Assembly (NCBI RefSeq): GCF_036195045.1
Contig: NZ_CP108100.1
Span: forward strand, 5,022,001-5,086,000
Reading direction: 5' to 3'
DNA length: 64,000 nt
Source: Streptomyces sp. NBC_00236
GTDB taxonomy: Bacteria; Actinomycetota; Actinomycetes; Streptomycetales; Streptomycetaceae
This document shows, in pieces, positions 16,361 to 30,123 of the stretch. Under the pieces are notes generated by a model, which saw nothing but the letters and a program-made list of their open reading frames with translations, was not told the DNA's origin and did not search any database. A program made the position numbers and the translations under genes. Within the stretch, counting starts at the first letter, position 1; every line of letters starts with the position of its first letter.

Positions 16361-19300
16361 TTGGCCGCCTCGCGCAACGCCTCGACCGCGAATACGAACA
16401 ACGGTGCCAGCACCGCCCCGCTGCGCATCTCTTTTGCAAAGATCAAGGAGCCCCTCGAGGTTCCGAACCTCCTCGCGCTGCAGACCGAGAGCTTTGACTG
16501 GCTCCTCGGTAATGCCGCCTGGAAGGCTCGCGTCGAGGCTGCTCTGGACAGTGGACAAGACGTCCCCACCAAGTCCGGCCTGGAGGAGATCTTCGAGGAG
16601 ATCTCACCGATCGAGGACTTCTCCGGGTCGATGTCGCTTACGTTCCGCGACCACCGCTTCGAGCCCCCCAAGAACTCGATCGACGAGTGCAAGGAGCGCG
16701 ACTTCACGTTCGCCGCCCCGCTCTTCGTCACGGCCGAGTTCACCAACAACGAGACCGGCGAGATCAAGTCCCAGACGGTCTTCATGGGCGATTTCCCGCT
16801 CATGACCAACAAGGGCACCTTCGTCATCAACGGCACCGAGCGTGTCGTCGTGTCGCAGCTGGTCCGCTCGCCGGGTGTCTACTTCGACTCCTCGATCGAC
16901 AAGACGTCCGACAAGGACATCTTCTCCGCCAAGATCATCCCCTCCCGGGGTGCCTGGCTGGAGATGGAGATCGACAAGCGCGACATGGTCGGTGTCCGCA
17001 TCGACCGCAAGCGCAAGCAGTCCGTCACCGTCCTCCTGAAGGCTCTCGGCTGGACCACCGAGCAGATCCTCGAGGAGTTCGGCGAGTACGAGTCCATGCG
17101 CGCCACCCTGGAGAAGGACCACACCCAGGGCCAGGACGACGCGCTGCTCGACATCTACCGCAAGCTGCGTCCGGGCGAGCCGCCGACGCGCGAGGCTGCT
17201 CAGACGCTGCTCGAGAACCTCTACTTCAACCCGAAGCGCTACGACCTCGCGAAGGTCGGCCGCTACAAGGTGAACAAGAAGCTCGGCGCGGACGAGCCGC
17301 TCGACGCCGGTGTCCTCACCAGCGACGACATCATCGCGACCATCAAGTACCTGGTGAAGCTGCACGCCGGGGAGACCGAGACGACCGGCGAGTCCGGCCG
17401 GGAGATCGTCGTCGAGACCGACGACATCGACCACTTCGGCAACCGTCGTCTGCGCAACGTCGGCGAGCTCATCCAGAACCAGGTCCGTACGGGTCTGGCC
17501 CGGATGGAGCGCGTCGTGCGTGAGCGCATGACGACTCAGGACGTCGAGGCCATCACGCCGCAGACCCTGATCAACATCCGGCCGGTCGTCGCCTCCATCA
17601 AGGAGTTCTTCGGCACCAGCCAGCTGTCGCAGTTCATGGACCAGAACAACCCGCTGTCGGGTCTCACCCACAAGCGCCGCCTGTCGGCTCTTGGCCCGGG
17701 TGGTCTGTCCCGTGAGCGGGCCGGCTTCGAGGTCCGTGACGTGCACCCGTCCCACTACGGACGCATGTGCCCGATCGAGACCCCTGAAGGCCCGAACATC
17801 GGTCTGATCGGTTCGCTCGCCTCGTACGGCCGCGTCAACGCGTTCGGCTTCATCGAGACGCCGTACCGCAAGGTCGTCGACGGCCAGGTCACCGACGAGG
17901 TCGACTACGTCACGGCCGACGAGGAAGACCGTTACGTCATCGCCCAGGCGAACGCGACGCTCTCCGACGAGCTGCGCTTCACCGAGCCCCGCGTCCTGGT
18001 CCGCCGTCGTGGCGGAGAGGTCGACTACGTGCCCGGCACCGAAGTCGACTACATGGACGTCTCGCCGCGCCAGATGGTGTCCGTCGCCACCGCGATGATC
18101 CCGTTCCTGGAGCACGACGACGCCAACCGTGCCCTCATGGGCGCGAACATGATGCGCCAGGCGGTGCCGCTCATCAAGTCGGAGGCCCCGCTCGTGGGCA
18201 CCGGCATGGAGTACCGCTGCGCCACCGACGCCGGTGACGTACTGAAGGCCGAGAAGGACGGTGTGGTCCAGGAGGTCTCCGCGGACTACATCACCGTGAC
18301 CAACGACGACGGCACGTACACCACGTACCGGATCGCGAAGTTCATGCGCTCCAACCAGGGCACCTCGGTCAACCAGAAGGTCGTCGTCTCCGAAGGCGAC
18401 CGGGTTGTCGCCGAGCAGGTACTCGCCGACGGTCCGGCCACCGAGAACGGTGAGATGGCCCTCGGTAAGAACCTGCTCGTGGCGTTCATGCCGTGGGAGG
18501 GTCACAACTACGAGGACGCGATCATCCTGTCGCAGCGCCTCGTGCAGGACGACGTCCTCTCCTCGATCCACATCGAGGAGCACGAGGTCGACGCCCGTGA
18601 CACCAAGCTCGGTCCGGAGGAGATCACCCGGGACATCCCGAACGTCTCCGAAGAGGTCCTCGCGGACCTCGACGAGCGCGGCATCATCCGCATCGGTGCC
18701 GAGGTCACGGCCGGTGACATCCTCGTCGGCAAGGTCACGCCCAAGGGCGAGACCGAGCTGACCCCCGAGGAGCGCCTGCTCCGCGCGATCTTCGGTGAGA
18801 AGGCGCGCGAAGTGCGCGACACCTCGCTGAAGGTGCCGCACGGCGAGATCGGCAAGATCATCGGTGTCCGCGTCTTCGACCGCGAAGAGGGCGACGAGCT
18901 GCCGCCGGGCGTGAACCAGCTGGTCCGCGTCTACGTCGCGCAGAAGCGCAAGATCACCGATGGTGACAAGCTCGCCGGCCGTCACGGCAACAAGGGCGTC
19001 ATCTCGAAGATCCTCCCGATCGAGGACATGCCGTTCCTGGAGGACGGCACCCCGGTCGACATCATCCTCAACCCGCTGGGTGTCCCGTCCCGAATGAACC
19101 CGGGACAGGTCCTGGAGATCCACCTCGGCTGGCTCGCCAGCCGCGGCTGGGACGTCTCCGGCCTCGGTGACGAGTGGGCCAAGCGCCTGCAGCTCATCGG
19201 CGCCGACCAGGTCGCGCCCGGCACCAACGTCGCCACGCCCGTCTTCGACGGTGCGCGCGAGGACGAGATCACCGGCCTCTTCCAGGCCACGATCCCGAAC

Positions 19301-19846
19301 CGCGACGGCGACCGGCTGGTCCAGCCCTCGGGCAAGGCCAACCTGTTCGACGGCCGCTCCGGCGAGCCGTTCCCGGAGCCGGTCTCGGTCGGCTACATGT
19401 ACATCCTCAAGCTCCACCACCTCGTCGACGACAAGCTGCACGCTCGTTCGACGGGTCCGTACTCCATGATCACCCAGCAGCCGCTGGGTGGTAAGGCTCA
19501 GTTCGGTGGACAGCGCTTCGGTGAAATGGAGGTGTGGGCCCTTGAAGCTTATGGCGCCGCTTACGCCCTCCAGGAGCTGCTGACGATCAAGTCCGACGAC
19601 GTGACCGGCCGCGTGAAGGTCTACGAGGCCATCGTCAAGGGCGAGAACATCCCCGAGCCCGGCATTCCCGAGTCCTTCAAGGTGCTCATCAAGGAAATGC
19701 AGTCGCTCTGCCTCAACGTGGAGGTGCTGTCCTCGGACGGCATGTCCATCGAGATGCGCGACACGGACGAGGACGTCTTCCGCGCGGCGGAGGAGCTCGG
19801 TATCGACCTGTCCCGGCGCGAGCCGAGCAGCGTCGAAGAGGTCTGA
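16361..19846 (+). CDS. rpoB: DNA-directed RNA polymerase subunit beta
   Basis: The 1161-residue beta subunit forms one side of the RNA polymerase cleft and the rifampicin pocket. The TTG at 16361 ([14 protein letters not shown]) follows GGAAGGA and gives the usual Streptomyces length; an in-frame TTG at 16256 would add 35 unrelated residues. The rifampicin region (residues 418-443) reads [14 protein letters not shown] then [11 protein letters not shown], with Asp427, Ser433, His437, Arg440 and Ser442 intact, so no common resistance change is visible. The conserved [11 protein letters not shown] and [10 protein letters not shown] stretches are present. Confidence 0.98.
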   Translation: MAASRNASTANTNNGASTAPLRISFAKIKEPLEVPNLLALQTESFDWLLGNAAWKARVEAALDSGQDVPTKSGLEEIFEEISPIEDFSGSMSLTFRDHRFEPPKNSIDECKERDFTFAAPLFVTAEFTNNETGEIKSQTVFMGDFPLMTNKGTFVINGTERVVVSQLVRSPGVYFDSSIDKTSDKDIFSAKIIPSRGAWLEMEIDKRDMVGVRIDRKRKQSVTVLLKALGWTTEQILEEFGEYESMRATLEKDHTQGQDDALLDIYRKLRPGEPPTREAAQTLLENLYFNPKRYDLAKVGRYKVNKKLGADEPLDAGVLTSDDIIATIKYLVKLHAGETETTGESGREIVVETDDIDHFGNRRLRNVGELIQNQVRTGLARMERVVRERMTTQDVEAITPQTLINIRPVVASIKEFFGTSQLSQFMDQNNPLSGLTHKRRLSALGPGGLSRERAGFEVRDVHPSHYGRMCPIETPEGPNIGLIGSLASYGRVNAFGFIETPYRKVVDGQVTDEVDYVTADEEDRYVIAQANATLSDELRFTEPRVLVRRRGGEVDYVPGTEVDYMDVSPRQMVSVATAMIPFLEHDDANRALMGANMMRQAVPLIKSEAPLVGTGMEYRCATDAGDVLKAEKDGVVQEVSADYITVTNDDGTYTTYRIAKFMRSNQGTSVNQKVVVSEGDRVVAEQVLADGPATENGEMALGKNLLVAFMPWEGHNYEDAIILSQRLVQDDVLSSIHIEEHEVDARDTKLGPEEITRDIPNVSEEVLADLDERGIIRIGAEVTAGDILVGKVTPKGETELTPEERLLRAIFGEKAREVRDTSLKVPHGEIGKIIGVRVFDREEGDELPPGVNQLVRVYVAQKRKITDGDKLAGRHGNKGVISKILPIEDMPFLEDGTPVDIILNPLGVPSRMNPGQVLEIHLGWLASRGWDVSGLGDEWAKRLQLIGADQVAPGTNVATPVFDGAREDEITGLFQATIPNRDGDRLVQPSGKANLFDGRSGEPFPEPVSVGYMYILKLHHLVDDKLHARSTGPYSMITQQPLGGKAQFGGQRFGEMEVWALEAYGAAYALQELLTIKSDDVTGRVKVYEAIVKGENIPEPGIPESFKVLIKEMQSLCLNVEVLSSDGMSIEMRDTDEDVFRAAEELGIDLSRREPSSVEEV

Positions 19847-19974
19847 CGGGTTGGCCGGCCGGATCCCAGTGATCCGGCCGGCTCTCCCCGGACCCGTTCA
19901 GACCATTGCTGAAGTGCCCCGATTTCTCGCTCAGGCGAGGGGGCTCGAACCCCCGAAAGAGGGATTGACGACAA

Positions 19975-23874
<3,900 letters not shown>

Positions 23875-23885
23875 CAGTGAGTGAG

Positions 23886-23924
23886 AGGGCGCCCATCCCG
23901 TCTTGTACGGGGTGGGCGCCCTTC
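23886..23924 (+). terminator. Rho-independent terminator after rpoC
   Basis: GGGCGCCCATCCCGT (23887-23901) pairs with ACGGGGTGGGCGCCC with a CTTGT loop and TTCTG after it. It isolates the polymerase operon from the convergent tail element. Confidence 0.85.
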
Positions 23925-23947
23925 TGCGTGCCCGGACGCGGCACGGG

Positions 23948-24208
23948 TCAGTGCATGGTTCCCCACAGGGCGACGGCGAGGCCGGCGGTCGCGGTGAGGA
24001 CGCCGATGCTCGCCAGTGGCCAGCGGGTGCGTTCCAGCGCGTCGAGCCGGGACTCGTGGTCCGCCAGTTGTTTGTCGGTCTGGTCGCTGCGCTGGACCAG
24101 CAGCGCCAGCTGGCCGTCGGCCCGGGCGAACCCGGCCTCCAACGTGCCGCGCAGGCGTTCCAGCTCCAGGGCGACGGCGACCGGGTTGTTCGGATCAGTC
24201 TCGGTCAC
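23948..24208 (-). CDS. Small coiled-coil/transmembrane protein, XhlA/holin-like
   Basis: The 86-residue protein has an N-terminal amphipathic heptad stretch (ELERLRGTLEAGF through DHESRLDALE) and one C-terminal membrane helix (LASIGVLTATAGLAVALW). That build resembles the XhlA-type holin-associated proteins of phage lysis cassettes. It is the last gene of the tail element, its start overlaps the end of the preceding holin-like gene by 14 bases, and it stops 24 bp from the rpoC terminator. Lysis function is inferred from build and position only. Confidence 0.65.
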   Translation of the reverse strand: MTETDPNNPVAVALELERLRGTLEAGFARADGQLALLVQRSDQTDKQLADHESRLDALERTRWPLASIGVLTATAGLAVALWGTMH

Positions 24209-24449
24209 GGGCGGCTCCTGTGGTCTCGTCCCCCGGCGGCTGCCCCGTACGCAGCCATGCGGGGAGCAGCGCCTGCACCCCCGGTACGGCCATCACCCGG
24301 GTCAGCGCCCCCGCGACGGCCAGGGCCCCGGCGACCCGGGGCAGGGTCGCCGGGACGCCGGACGCGTCGACAAGTGCGGGCAGGAGCACGGCAAGGGCAA
24401 GGGCGGTCTGGACCAGGGTGCGGAGGGTGCGGCGGGCGGCATCGGACAT
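24195..24449 (-). CDS. Holin-like two-helix membrane protein
   Basis: The 84-residue protein has two hydrophobic stretches (LVQTALALAVLLPALV and VAGALAVAGALTRVMAV) and a charged C-terminal tail. This is the layout of small actinophage holins. It lies directly behind the amidase endolysin gene (13-bp gap) and overlaps the next small membrane gene. A holin would let the endolysin reach peptidoglycan, so the element probably retains a release mechanism. Confidence 0.7.
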   Translation of the reverse strand: MSDAARRTLRTLVQTALALAVLLPALVDASGVPATLPRVAGALAVAGALTRVMAVPGVQALLPAWLRTGQPPGDETTGAARDRD

Positions 24450-24462
24450 GTGCGCGGACCTC

Positions 24463-25380
24463 TCATTTCGTGTGCGGGACCTTGAGGGCGTTCCAGGAGG
24501 TGCGGCCCGGCACCCCGTCGGCGTCGCTGCCCCGGAAGCCGAGCTTGCGCTGCCAGGCGGCGTAGGAGCGGCGGTCGGCGTCGGTCCAGCGGGGGCCCGG
24601 GCCGACGGCGTACGACGAGCAGCCCTCGGCGGCGAGCCTCCGGCCCATGGCGGTGATCACGGGGGAGCTGGTGCGGCCGGAGAAGAACGAGGCGCCCGGG
24701 AACGGCTGGTAGCGGGGGGTGGCCGTTCCTCCGGCGGGCCGTGACGCGGACGCGCCGCCGGCCGGGGCGCTCAGCCGGGCCGAGACGCGGTCCCGGAGCG
24801 AGGGCATGGTGAATCCGCGCGGGTCGACCTTCCAGTCGGACCATTCCAGGTGGCCGATGACGCTGCGGGCGGTCCAGCCGTGGGCCCGGCAGATGGCGGC
24901 CGAGACGCGTTCGATCGCCTCGAGCTGGGCGGCCGGCCACGGGTCCTCGCCGTCACCGAGGTTGACGCACTCGAAACCGTAGAAGCGCGCGTTGCCGTCG
25001 ACGGAACCGGCGCTTCCCTCGTGTTCGTGCGGGGCGGGCGGCCGGTCGCCGTAGTCCTCGGCGATGACCCGCTGGAGCACGGCCGGGTCGCCGCCGCCCG
25101 CGTGGTTGGCGCGGCCGTTGCCGACCAGGTGGACGGTGCCGGCCTTGTCGATGACGCCGTGGCACAGGGGGCCCGGCAGTGCGGAGTGGCCGTTGTAGCA
25201 GAGCTCGACGGAGGCGTCGGTGCCGCTGCTGACGGTGTGGTGGATCATCACGCCGTTCAGCGGGCCCCAGGCGCCCTTGTGGTTGCGGTTGTGGGTGCGC
25301 CAGTCCTCGTACTCGACGACATCGACGCCTTCGGCGTGCAACGCGGCGAGCAGTTGGTCGGCGGTCAGGGGAGTGGCCAT
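24463..25380 (-). CDS. Endolysin: N-acetylmuramoyl-L-alanine amidase with C-terminal cell-wall-binding domain
   Basis: The 305-residue protein has an Amidase_2 (PGRP-like) domain at about residues 30-200. It shows MIHHTVSSG, CHGVIDKAGTVHLVGNG, FYGFECVNLG and the zinc-site GHLEWSDWKVDPRG. A Ser/Ala/Gly linker then leads to a C-terminal repeat (SSPVITAMGRRLAAEG, RSYAAWQRKLGFRGSDADG) typical of actinophage peptidoglycan-binding modules. It should cut the bond between MurNAc and the stem peptide. There is no signal peptide, so export would need the neighbouring holin-like proteins. Confidence 0.9.
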   Translation of the reverse strand: MATPLTADQLLAALHAEGVDVVEYEDWRTHNRNHKGAWGPLNGVMIHHTVSSGTDASVELCYNGHSALPGPLCHGVIDKAGTVHLVGNGRANHAGGGDPAVLQRVIAEDYGDRPPAPHEHEGSAGSVDGNARFYGFECVNLGDGEDPWPAAQLEAIERVSAAICRAHGWTARSVIGHLEWSDWKVDPRGFTMPSLRDRVSARLSAPAGGASASRPAGGTATPRYQPFPGASFFSGRTSSPVITAMGRRLAAEGCSSYAVGPGPRWTDADRRSYAAWQRKLGFRGSDADGVPGRTSWNALKVPHTK

Positions 25381-25436
25381 GGTCGTGTGGTCCCTTCGTT
25401 CGGGGGCGTACGTGAGGGGCGGGCGTACGTGCGTAG

Positions 25437-25478
25437 GTGAAAGGGGCCCCGCACCACCCGGTGCGGGGCCCCTTTCAC
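25437..25478 (-). terminator. Perfect long hairpin between the fibre and endolysin genes
   Basis: Nineteen-base arms (GTGAAAGGGGCCCCGCACC and its exact complement) flank a four-base loop. It lies 10 bp after the fibre gene stop and would end or attenuate tail-gene transcription before the lysis cassette. Confidence 0.8.
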
Positions 25479-25488
25479 GAGGGCGGGG

Positions 25489-26946
25489 TCAGGAGAGCGC
25501 CGCCCAGATGGAGTTGGAGTCGGCCACCACCTTGTCGGTGGTGAAGGAGGTGGGCAGCGAGGTCTGGCCGGTGGTGCTCAGCCGGCCGTGACGGATGAAC
25601 TTCCCGGGCATCCGGGCGCTGCCGCCGGGGGCCTCGCCCACGCTGGCCGCCCGCAGGAAGGCCGGGCCGCTGTTGCTGGGGCTGGGGCCGTTGACGACGA
25701 GGCCGACCCAGTAGTTGCCCACCCCCGCGCTGTACGGGACCGTCAGCGGGCAGACGACGGTCGTGCCCTCGGTCTTCGTGATCAGCGTGGTGAGGTTGGC
25801 GGTCACCCCGACCCGGGTGCCGGTGCCGGTGTAGAGGCCCGCGAACGAGGACGTGCTCATCGTGCCGCCGACGTAACCCGGGATGTAGAACACCACGTTC
25901 TGCACGGTCGTCGGCGCGTGCAGCGGGATGCCGATGAGGTACACCCAGCCGTTGATGCAGTACTGCGGGGTGGTCGCGGAACTCGCCGCCGGGTCGAACG
26001 CCCAGCCGCGGAAGCCCATGGACGAGGGGGTCCAGGTGCCGGCCGCCGACACCGCGTCCACGTAGCCGCGCCGGGTCAGGTGGTCGGCGGTGGTCGGGGC
26101 GGCCGTCGTGGAGGGCGGGGTGACGAACGTCTTGGCGCCCGTGATCTGCTGGGCGCCCGCCAGCAGGACCCCCTCGCCCACCGGAACCGCGTCCACGTCC
26201 GACGCGGCGAGGGAGACGGCGCCGGTGAGGCCGTTGACGGAGGTGACGGGGGCGCCGCCGAGTGCCAGGTAGCGGGCATCGCCCGCCGCCTGGGTCAGCG
26301 CGCTCAGGTCGCTCGCGGTCAGCACGACCTCACCGGTCTGCCCGTTGACGGAGGCGACGGCGCCGCCGCCCGCCGGGAGCTGCGCGGTCGGGACCAGCCC
26401 ATCGGTGCCCAGGGTGGCCACGCCACCGGGCGCCCCGGCCGAGGCCGCGGCGAGGGCCGATACGTCCGCCGCGCCCAGCACGATGTCCGCCTCGGTGCGG
26501 CCGTTGACGGAGTGCACCGCGCCCGCCGGCCCGGCCGGGCCCTGGGGGCCGAGCTCCCCGGCGGGTCCCGGCGGGCCCGGCACGGCCACGTACTGCGGGG
26601 TGCCCGGATCGGCCGGGGCGATGTCGGCGAGGTCCACGGCGGGGACGGCGGCCGCCAGAGCGATCTGGTAGACGCGGCCGCCGCGGGCCAGGCCGGCGAG
26701 CTTCTCGGTGACGGTGTACGTCCACGCGAGGGGGTTCCAGCCCGGGGCGTCGGTGGCGGGCAGGACGACGCTGAACCTGCCCTCCGAGTCGAGCGTGACG
26801 CGGGTCGGACCGCCCAGGAAGAGGTCCTCCTCGGCGTGGGTGAGGAGCGCCGGGGGCCGGAATTCGACGGTGCCGCTCATCGGGCGGCCGTCGGGGGTCA
26901 TGTAGCGGGCGGTGACGGTGACGGTGGGGATGTTTACAGGCAGCAC
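25489..26946 (-). CDS. Phage tail fibre/receptor-binding protein with collagen-like segment
   Basis: The 485-residue protein has four parts. An N-terminal beta domain (MLPVNIPTVTVTARYMTPDG onward) is followed by a Gly-Pro-Pro collagen-like stretch (PGPPGPAGELGPQGPAGPAG). Three copies of a SVNG-x-TG-x-V-x-L-x-x-x-D-x-x-A repeat come next. The C-terminal domain is rich in Gly, Thr and Tyr with predicted beta strands and probably contacts the target cell. The GTG at 26946 follows GAGGAGGG. It is the last structural gene of the tail element. Target specificity is unknown. Confidence 0.82.
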   Translation of the reverse strand: MLPVNIPTVTVTARYMTPDGRPMSGTVEFRPPALLTHAEEDLFLGGPTRVTLDSEGRFSVVLPATDAPGWNPLAWTYTVTEKLAGLARGGRVYQIALAAAVPAVDLADIAPADPGTPQYVAVPGPPGPAGELGPQGPAGPAGAVHSVNGRTEADIVLGAADVSALAAASAGAPGGVATLGTDGLVPTAQLPAGGGAVASVNGQTGEVVLTASDLSALTQAAGDARYLALGGAPVTSVNGLTGAVSLAASDVDAVPVGEGVLLAGAQQITGAKTFVTPPSTTAAPTTADHLTRRGYVDAVSAAGTWTPSSMGFRGWAFDPAASSATTPQYCINGWVYLIGIPLHAPTTVQNVVFYIPGYVGGTMSTSSFAGLYTGTGTRVGVTANLTTLITKTEGTTVVCPLTVPYSAGVGNYWVGLVVNGPSPSNSGPAFLRAASVGEAPGGSARMPGKFIRHGRLSTTGQTSLPTSFTTDKVVADSNSIWAALS

Positions 26947-27036
26947 TCGGGTGCCCTCCTCGGTGGTTGGTGGGGTGGCCGTCCGACGCGTCGGGGGCCG
27001 GGCCGGCACGGGGTGCGCGGCCGGTCCCGAAGCGCC

Positions 27037-27756
27037 TCAGGACTGGATGCCGTACAACGCCAGCGGACGGCAGCGCAGGGTGTCGCCGACCGCCGCGACC
27101 TTCGCCTGGATCTCGAACGTGACGGTGGCGCCGAAGGCGGCCGGCAGCCGCTCCGTGAAGGTCAGGCCGTCACCCGGCACGCCCACCGGACCCAGCGGGA
27201 GGCCGTCGACGAGCAGCCGCACCTCGGCGCCTGCGGTGCCCTCCGCGGCGACCACGCAGTGCAGCCGCGGGTGCTGGACGAGCCCCGGGCCCCGGTAGAG
27301 CGTCGTCCAGTCGGTCGACCCGGTGGACTCCCAGCGTGCGGCGTCGGCCGGGCCGGGCAGTGGGTACGGGATGTAGGGGCGGGCCAGTCCGCCGCGGGCG
27401 GCGTCGTCGGCGAAGACCACGTTGCCCCGGCGGTCGAAGACCTGCACCGGCTGGACGGGAAGGGTGTCCGGGGCCGCCGTCCAGACGGTCAGGGCCAGGG
27501 AGCCGTCGTCGCGGCGGACGACGAACCCCTGCTGCGGCTCGTCCTCACCGCCCCGGTCGGGCTGGACCCGCCCCAGGTAGAGCAGGTCCTCGTCGCCGGA
27601 GGTGCGTACGCGCAGCCGCCCCCGGTCGCCGATGACGACCTCGCCGCCCATGATCTGATTGAGCGCCGGAGTGGTGTTGGCGCTGCCCATCAGGTCCCTG
27701 ACCTGGCGTTCCAGCGCGCGGATACGGTCGAGCAGGTCGGTGGGGATGATCGCCAC
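27037..27756 (-). CDS. Phage minor tail/baseplate protein
   Basis: The 239-residue protein starts with a short helix (IPTDLLDRIRALERQVRDLM) and then NQIMGGEVVIGDRGRLRVR. The remainder is beta rich. Small baseplate proteins of this build regularly follow the Gp37-like gene in actinobacterial siphoviruses and related prophages. The GTG start, three bases after the Gp37-like stop and behind AAGGAG, indicates a tightly coupled operon. Exact role is not known. Confidence 0.7.
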   Translation of the reverse strand: MAIIPTDLLDRIRALERQVRDLMGSANTTPALNQIMGGEVVIGDRGRLRVRTSGDEDLLYLGRVQPDRGGEDEPQQGFVVRRDDGSLALTVWTAAPDTLPVQPVQVFDRRGNVVFADDAARGGLARPYIPYPLPGPADAARWESTGSTDWTTLYRGPGLVQHPRLHCVVAAEGTAGAEVRLLVDGLPLGPVGVPGDGLTFTERLPAAFGATVTFEIQAKVAAVGDTLRCRPLALYGIQS

Positions 27757-27759
27757 GGG

Positions 27760-28866
27760 TCAGGCTCCTTCCAGGTAGAGGACGGCGGTCTCGGCCTTGG
27801 TGCGCTGCGGCGGGGTGACGGCGATGCCGACGATCCGGTAGGCGGCGTCCAGACCCTCGTGGTGCCACAGGTCGTGGATCCGCAGCCGGATGCGGGCGCC
27901 GAGGAGTGCCGGGGTGATCCGCCCGTCGAGCAGCACGGTCAGTTCCGGGATGACCTCGGGCCGGTTCTGCCGGGCCAGTTCGGCGGCGGCCAGCGAACGC
28001 AGGGTCGCCGCGTCCGTGACACCGCTGTGGTCGGAGGTGAGCTCCAGCCGTGGCCAGCCGGCCCCCAGGTCTCCGGGGGACTCCTCGCGGGCGGTGAGCG
28101 GCTGGGACTCCTGGGACTGGTCGGTGTTGGCGGAGTCGCCCCGGGCCACCCAGACGTTCGCCTGCACGGTGGAGTCCGTCGGCAGGTTGTAGGTGAGCAC
28201 CTGGCCGGGGTGGCTGAGCACGATGTCCGTGTGCCCCGTCCGGATCTGCGGGTGGCCGAGCTGAAGGCGCTTGACCCGGCGGCCCTCGGCGTCCCGGTAA
28301 CAGTGGATGCGCCACTCGAACCCGTCGCTCAGCCGGCCGAGGTTGTCGAGCAGTTCCCGAACGCGGGTGAGCGCGGAGTAGGCGTACGCGTAGTCCCGCA
28401 CCACCCCGGACCGGTCGTGGCCCGGGCTGATGCCGATGTCGCCGCCGGGCTGTTCCTGCGCGTGCGTGATCAGGGTGTGGGCGATCTCGAACTGGTCCGT
28501 TCCGGTGCCCGCCAGGTCGTGGGCGAGGATGCGGTGGTCCAGGTAGGAGTCGAAGGTGCCGGCCTGGAACTGCACGGTCAGCCGGCCCTGTTCGTCGGAG
28601 ACCGGTGTGCAGGTCCACAGGATTCCGCCCCACCAGATGTCGCCGTCGCGCTCCAGCCAGACCGCGGTGCGGCCGGGCTGGAGCGCGGCCCGTGCCCGGG
28701 CCGCGAGCGCGCCCCCGGGCAGGGGGACGGTGGCGGTGAGCGAGCCGGGCTTGCCTATGTAGTCGTCGAACTTGGTCTCGGTGAGCGGCAGCACGTCCAG
28801 GAGGCGGTCGGTGCGCAGGTCGCAGAAGAGCGCGCGGTAGACGGGCGTGGTGACGGATGCGGTCAT
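27760..28866 (-). CDS. Siphovirus Gp37-like tail protein
   Basis: The 368-residue protein matches the siphovirus ReqiPepy6 Gp37-like family (Sipho_Gp37). It opens with VYRALFCDLRTDRLLDVLPL and FDDYIGKPGSLTATVPLP, continues with WLERDGDIWWGGILW, and ends in a segment of short beta strands. The family is thought to be part of the tail tip or hub that presents fibres, comparable to Tal proteins. The ATG at 28866 is the family start. The frame stays open upstream over the next gene, but that extension is arginine-rich shadow sequence. Confidence 0.85.
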   Translation of the reverse strand: MTASVTTPVYRALFCDLRTDRLLDVLPLTETKFDDYIGKPGSLTATVPLPGGALAARARAALQPGRTAVWLERDGDIWWGGILWTCTPVSDEQGRLTVQFQAGTFDSYLDHRILAHDLAGTGTDQFEIAHTLITHAQEQPGGDIGISPGHDRSGVVRDYAYAYSALTRVRELLDNLGRLSDGFEWRIHCYRDAEGRRVKRLQLGHPQIRTGHTDIVLSHPGQVLTYNLPTDSTVQANVWVARGDSANTDQSQESQPLTAREESPGDLGAGWPRLELTSDHSGVTDAATLRSLAAAELARQNRPEVIPELTVLLDGRITPALLGARIRLRIHDLWHHEGLDAAYRIVGIAVTPPQRTKAETAVLYLEGA

Positions 28867-28874
28867 CGGCTGCC

Positions 28875-30074
28875 TCACACGAGCGGGTCGACGCGGATGA
28901 ATCGGTTGTCGAACCAGCCCTTGTTGCTGGTCGCGGAGGAGCAGTAGGCGGAGACCGCGGTGTAGTCGGCGCCGGCCTGGAGCCCGGTGACGCGGAAGGT
29001 GGTGGACACCGACGTGAGTGCCTTGGACCCGACCGCCGCCGCGCGCTCCTCGTCCGCCGCGAGGACCAGGGTCCCGCCCTTGCGGATGTTGACTCCCATC
29101 CGGGACCACTGGCCGTCGACCCCGGTGTTCCCCATGAAGCCGACGGTGATCAGGACCGCGCCCGTCACCGGCACGGTGAAGGTGGCGGAGACGGTGGGGC
29201 CCTTGGTGTCGTCGACCGCCTCGACCCAGGCGGTGGTGGCGCAGTAGCCGCCGTCGTTGTTGTACGCCCAGGCGGAGGACGGGACGGCCGGCCGCCAGAC
29301 GGTGCCGTCCCAGCGCTGGAGCCGTCCGGCCTCGTCGCGGTACTGGCCGGTGTACTCACCCGAGGCGAGCGCCCCCTGCGGGGCGATGCCGCCGGTCTGG
29401 CGGGGGTAGTTCGCCCAGCGGGCGCCGTCCCAGCGCTGGAGGGTGCTGGAGGTGTCGCGGTACTGGCCCGGGTACCCGCCAGGGGTCTCGCGGTTCCACG
29501 AGTCGGCGAGGATGCCGCCGACGGCCACGGCCGACACGCGCATGTCGTACACGGCGTCGGCCCAGGCGATGCCGCCGGTGCCGACCGAGGCCCCCGCGGG
29601 AACCAGGACGCGGGCGAGCGGAAGCGAGGCTTCCGGGAGCTGCGGCGGCTCCGGGGTGGCCTCCGCCTTGCCCACGACGACCTCCAGCACGGCTTCCGTG
29701 CGGGCTCCGCCGTCGGCCTGGGCGTCGTACACCCGGACGACCACCAGGTCGATGCGCGGGTTGGAGGCGTCGCCGTCGCCGAAGGTCACGTCGGTGTAGT
29801 CGGTGAGTACGACCGGGTAGGCCCCGGCCGAGCCCCGGCCCTGGATCACGGCGCGTCCCGGTGCGACGCTGGCCTTCATTCCGGCGCTCTCGCCGAAGAC
29901 GTAGAGACCGGACATGAGGTATTCGCCGCCGGCGGAGCCCGGGATGACGCCGCCGGTGCTGGTCAGGGCCCCGCTCGGGGTCATGGTGCCGGTGGGGGAG
30001 AGCCGGGTGTCCGCCCGGGACTGGCCTGTCTCGGTCTCGGTGCGGTTGATCAGCCAGGCGCTGCGTACGGGCAT
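28875..30074 (-). CDS. Phage tail/baseplate appendage protein with duplicated motif
   Basis: The 399-residue protein begins MPVRSAWLINRTETETGQSR and has an N-terminal beta domain like those of actinophage baseplate or upper-fibre proteins. Two copies of a GQYRD-x-x-x-x-LQRWDG-x-x-W repeat lie in the middle, before a C-terminal jelly-roll-like domain with Ser and Thr rich strands. The last domain could bind carbohydrate. It has an AGGAGG site. It lies between the Dit-like and Gp37-like genes. Confidence 0.7.
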   Translation of the reverse strand: MPVRSAWLINRTETETGQSRADTRLSPTGTMTPSGALTSTGGVIPGSAGGEYLMSGLYVFGESAGMKASVAPGRAVIQGRGSAGAYPVVLTDYTDVTFGDGDASNPRIDLVVVRVYDAQADGGARTEAVLEVVVGKAEATPEPPQLPEASLPLARVLVPAGASVGTGGIAWADAVYDMRVSAVAVGGILADSWNRETPGGYPGQYRDTSSTLQRWDGARWANYPRQTGGIAPQGALASGEYTGQYRDEAGRLQRWDGTVWRPAVPSSAWAYNNDGGYCATTAWVEAVDDTKGPTVSATFTVPVTGAVLITVGFMGNTGVDGQWSRMGVNIRKGGTLVLAADEERAAAVGSKALTSVSTTFRVTGLQAGADYTAVSAYCSSATSNKGWFDNRFIRVDPLV

Positions 30075-30123
30075 GTTGTCCTCCTGGTAAGGGATGGGAA
30101 GGTCGGTCGTGCGGCGCCGCGCC

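Noticed and set aside
17612..17690. Rifampicin-resistance change in rpoB
   Set aside because: All commonly altered positions (427, 433, 437, 440, 442) carry the sensitive residue.
16604..19441. A 945-codon minus-strand open frame opposite rpoB
   Set aside because: Antisense shadow of rpoB with the same composition artefact.
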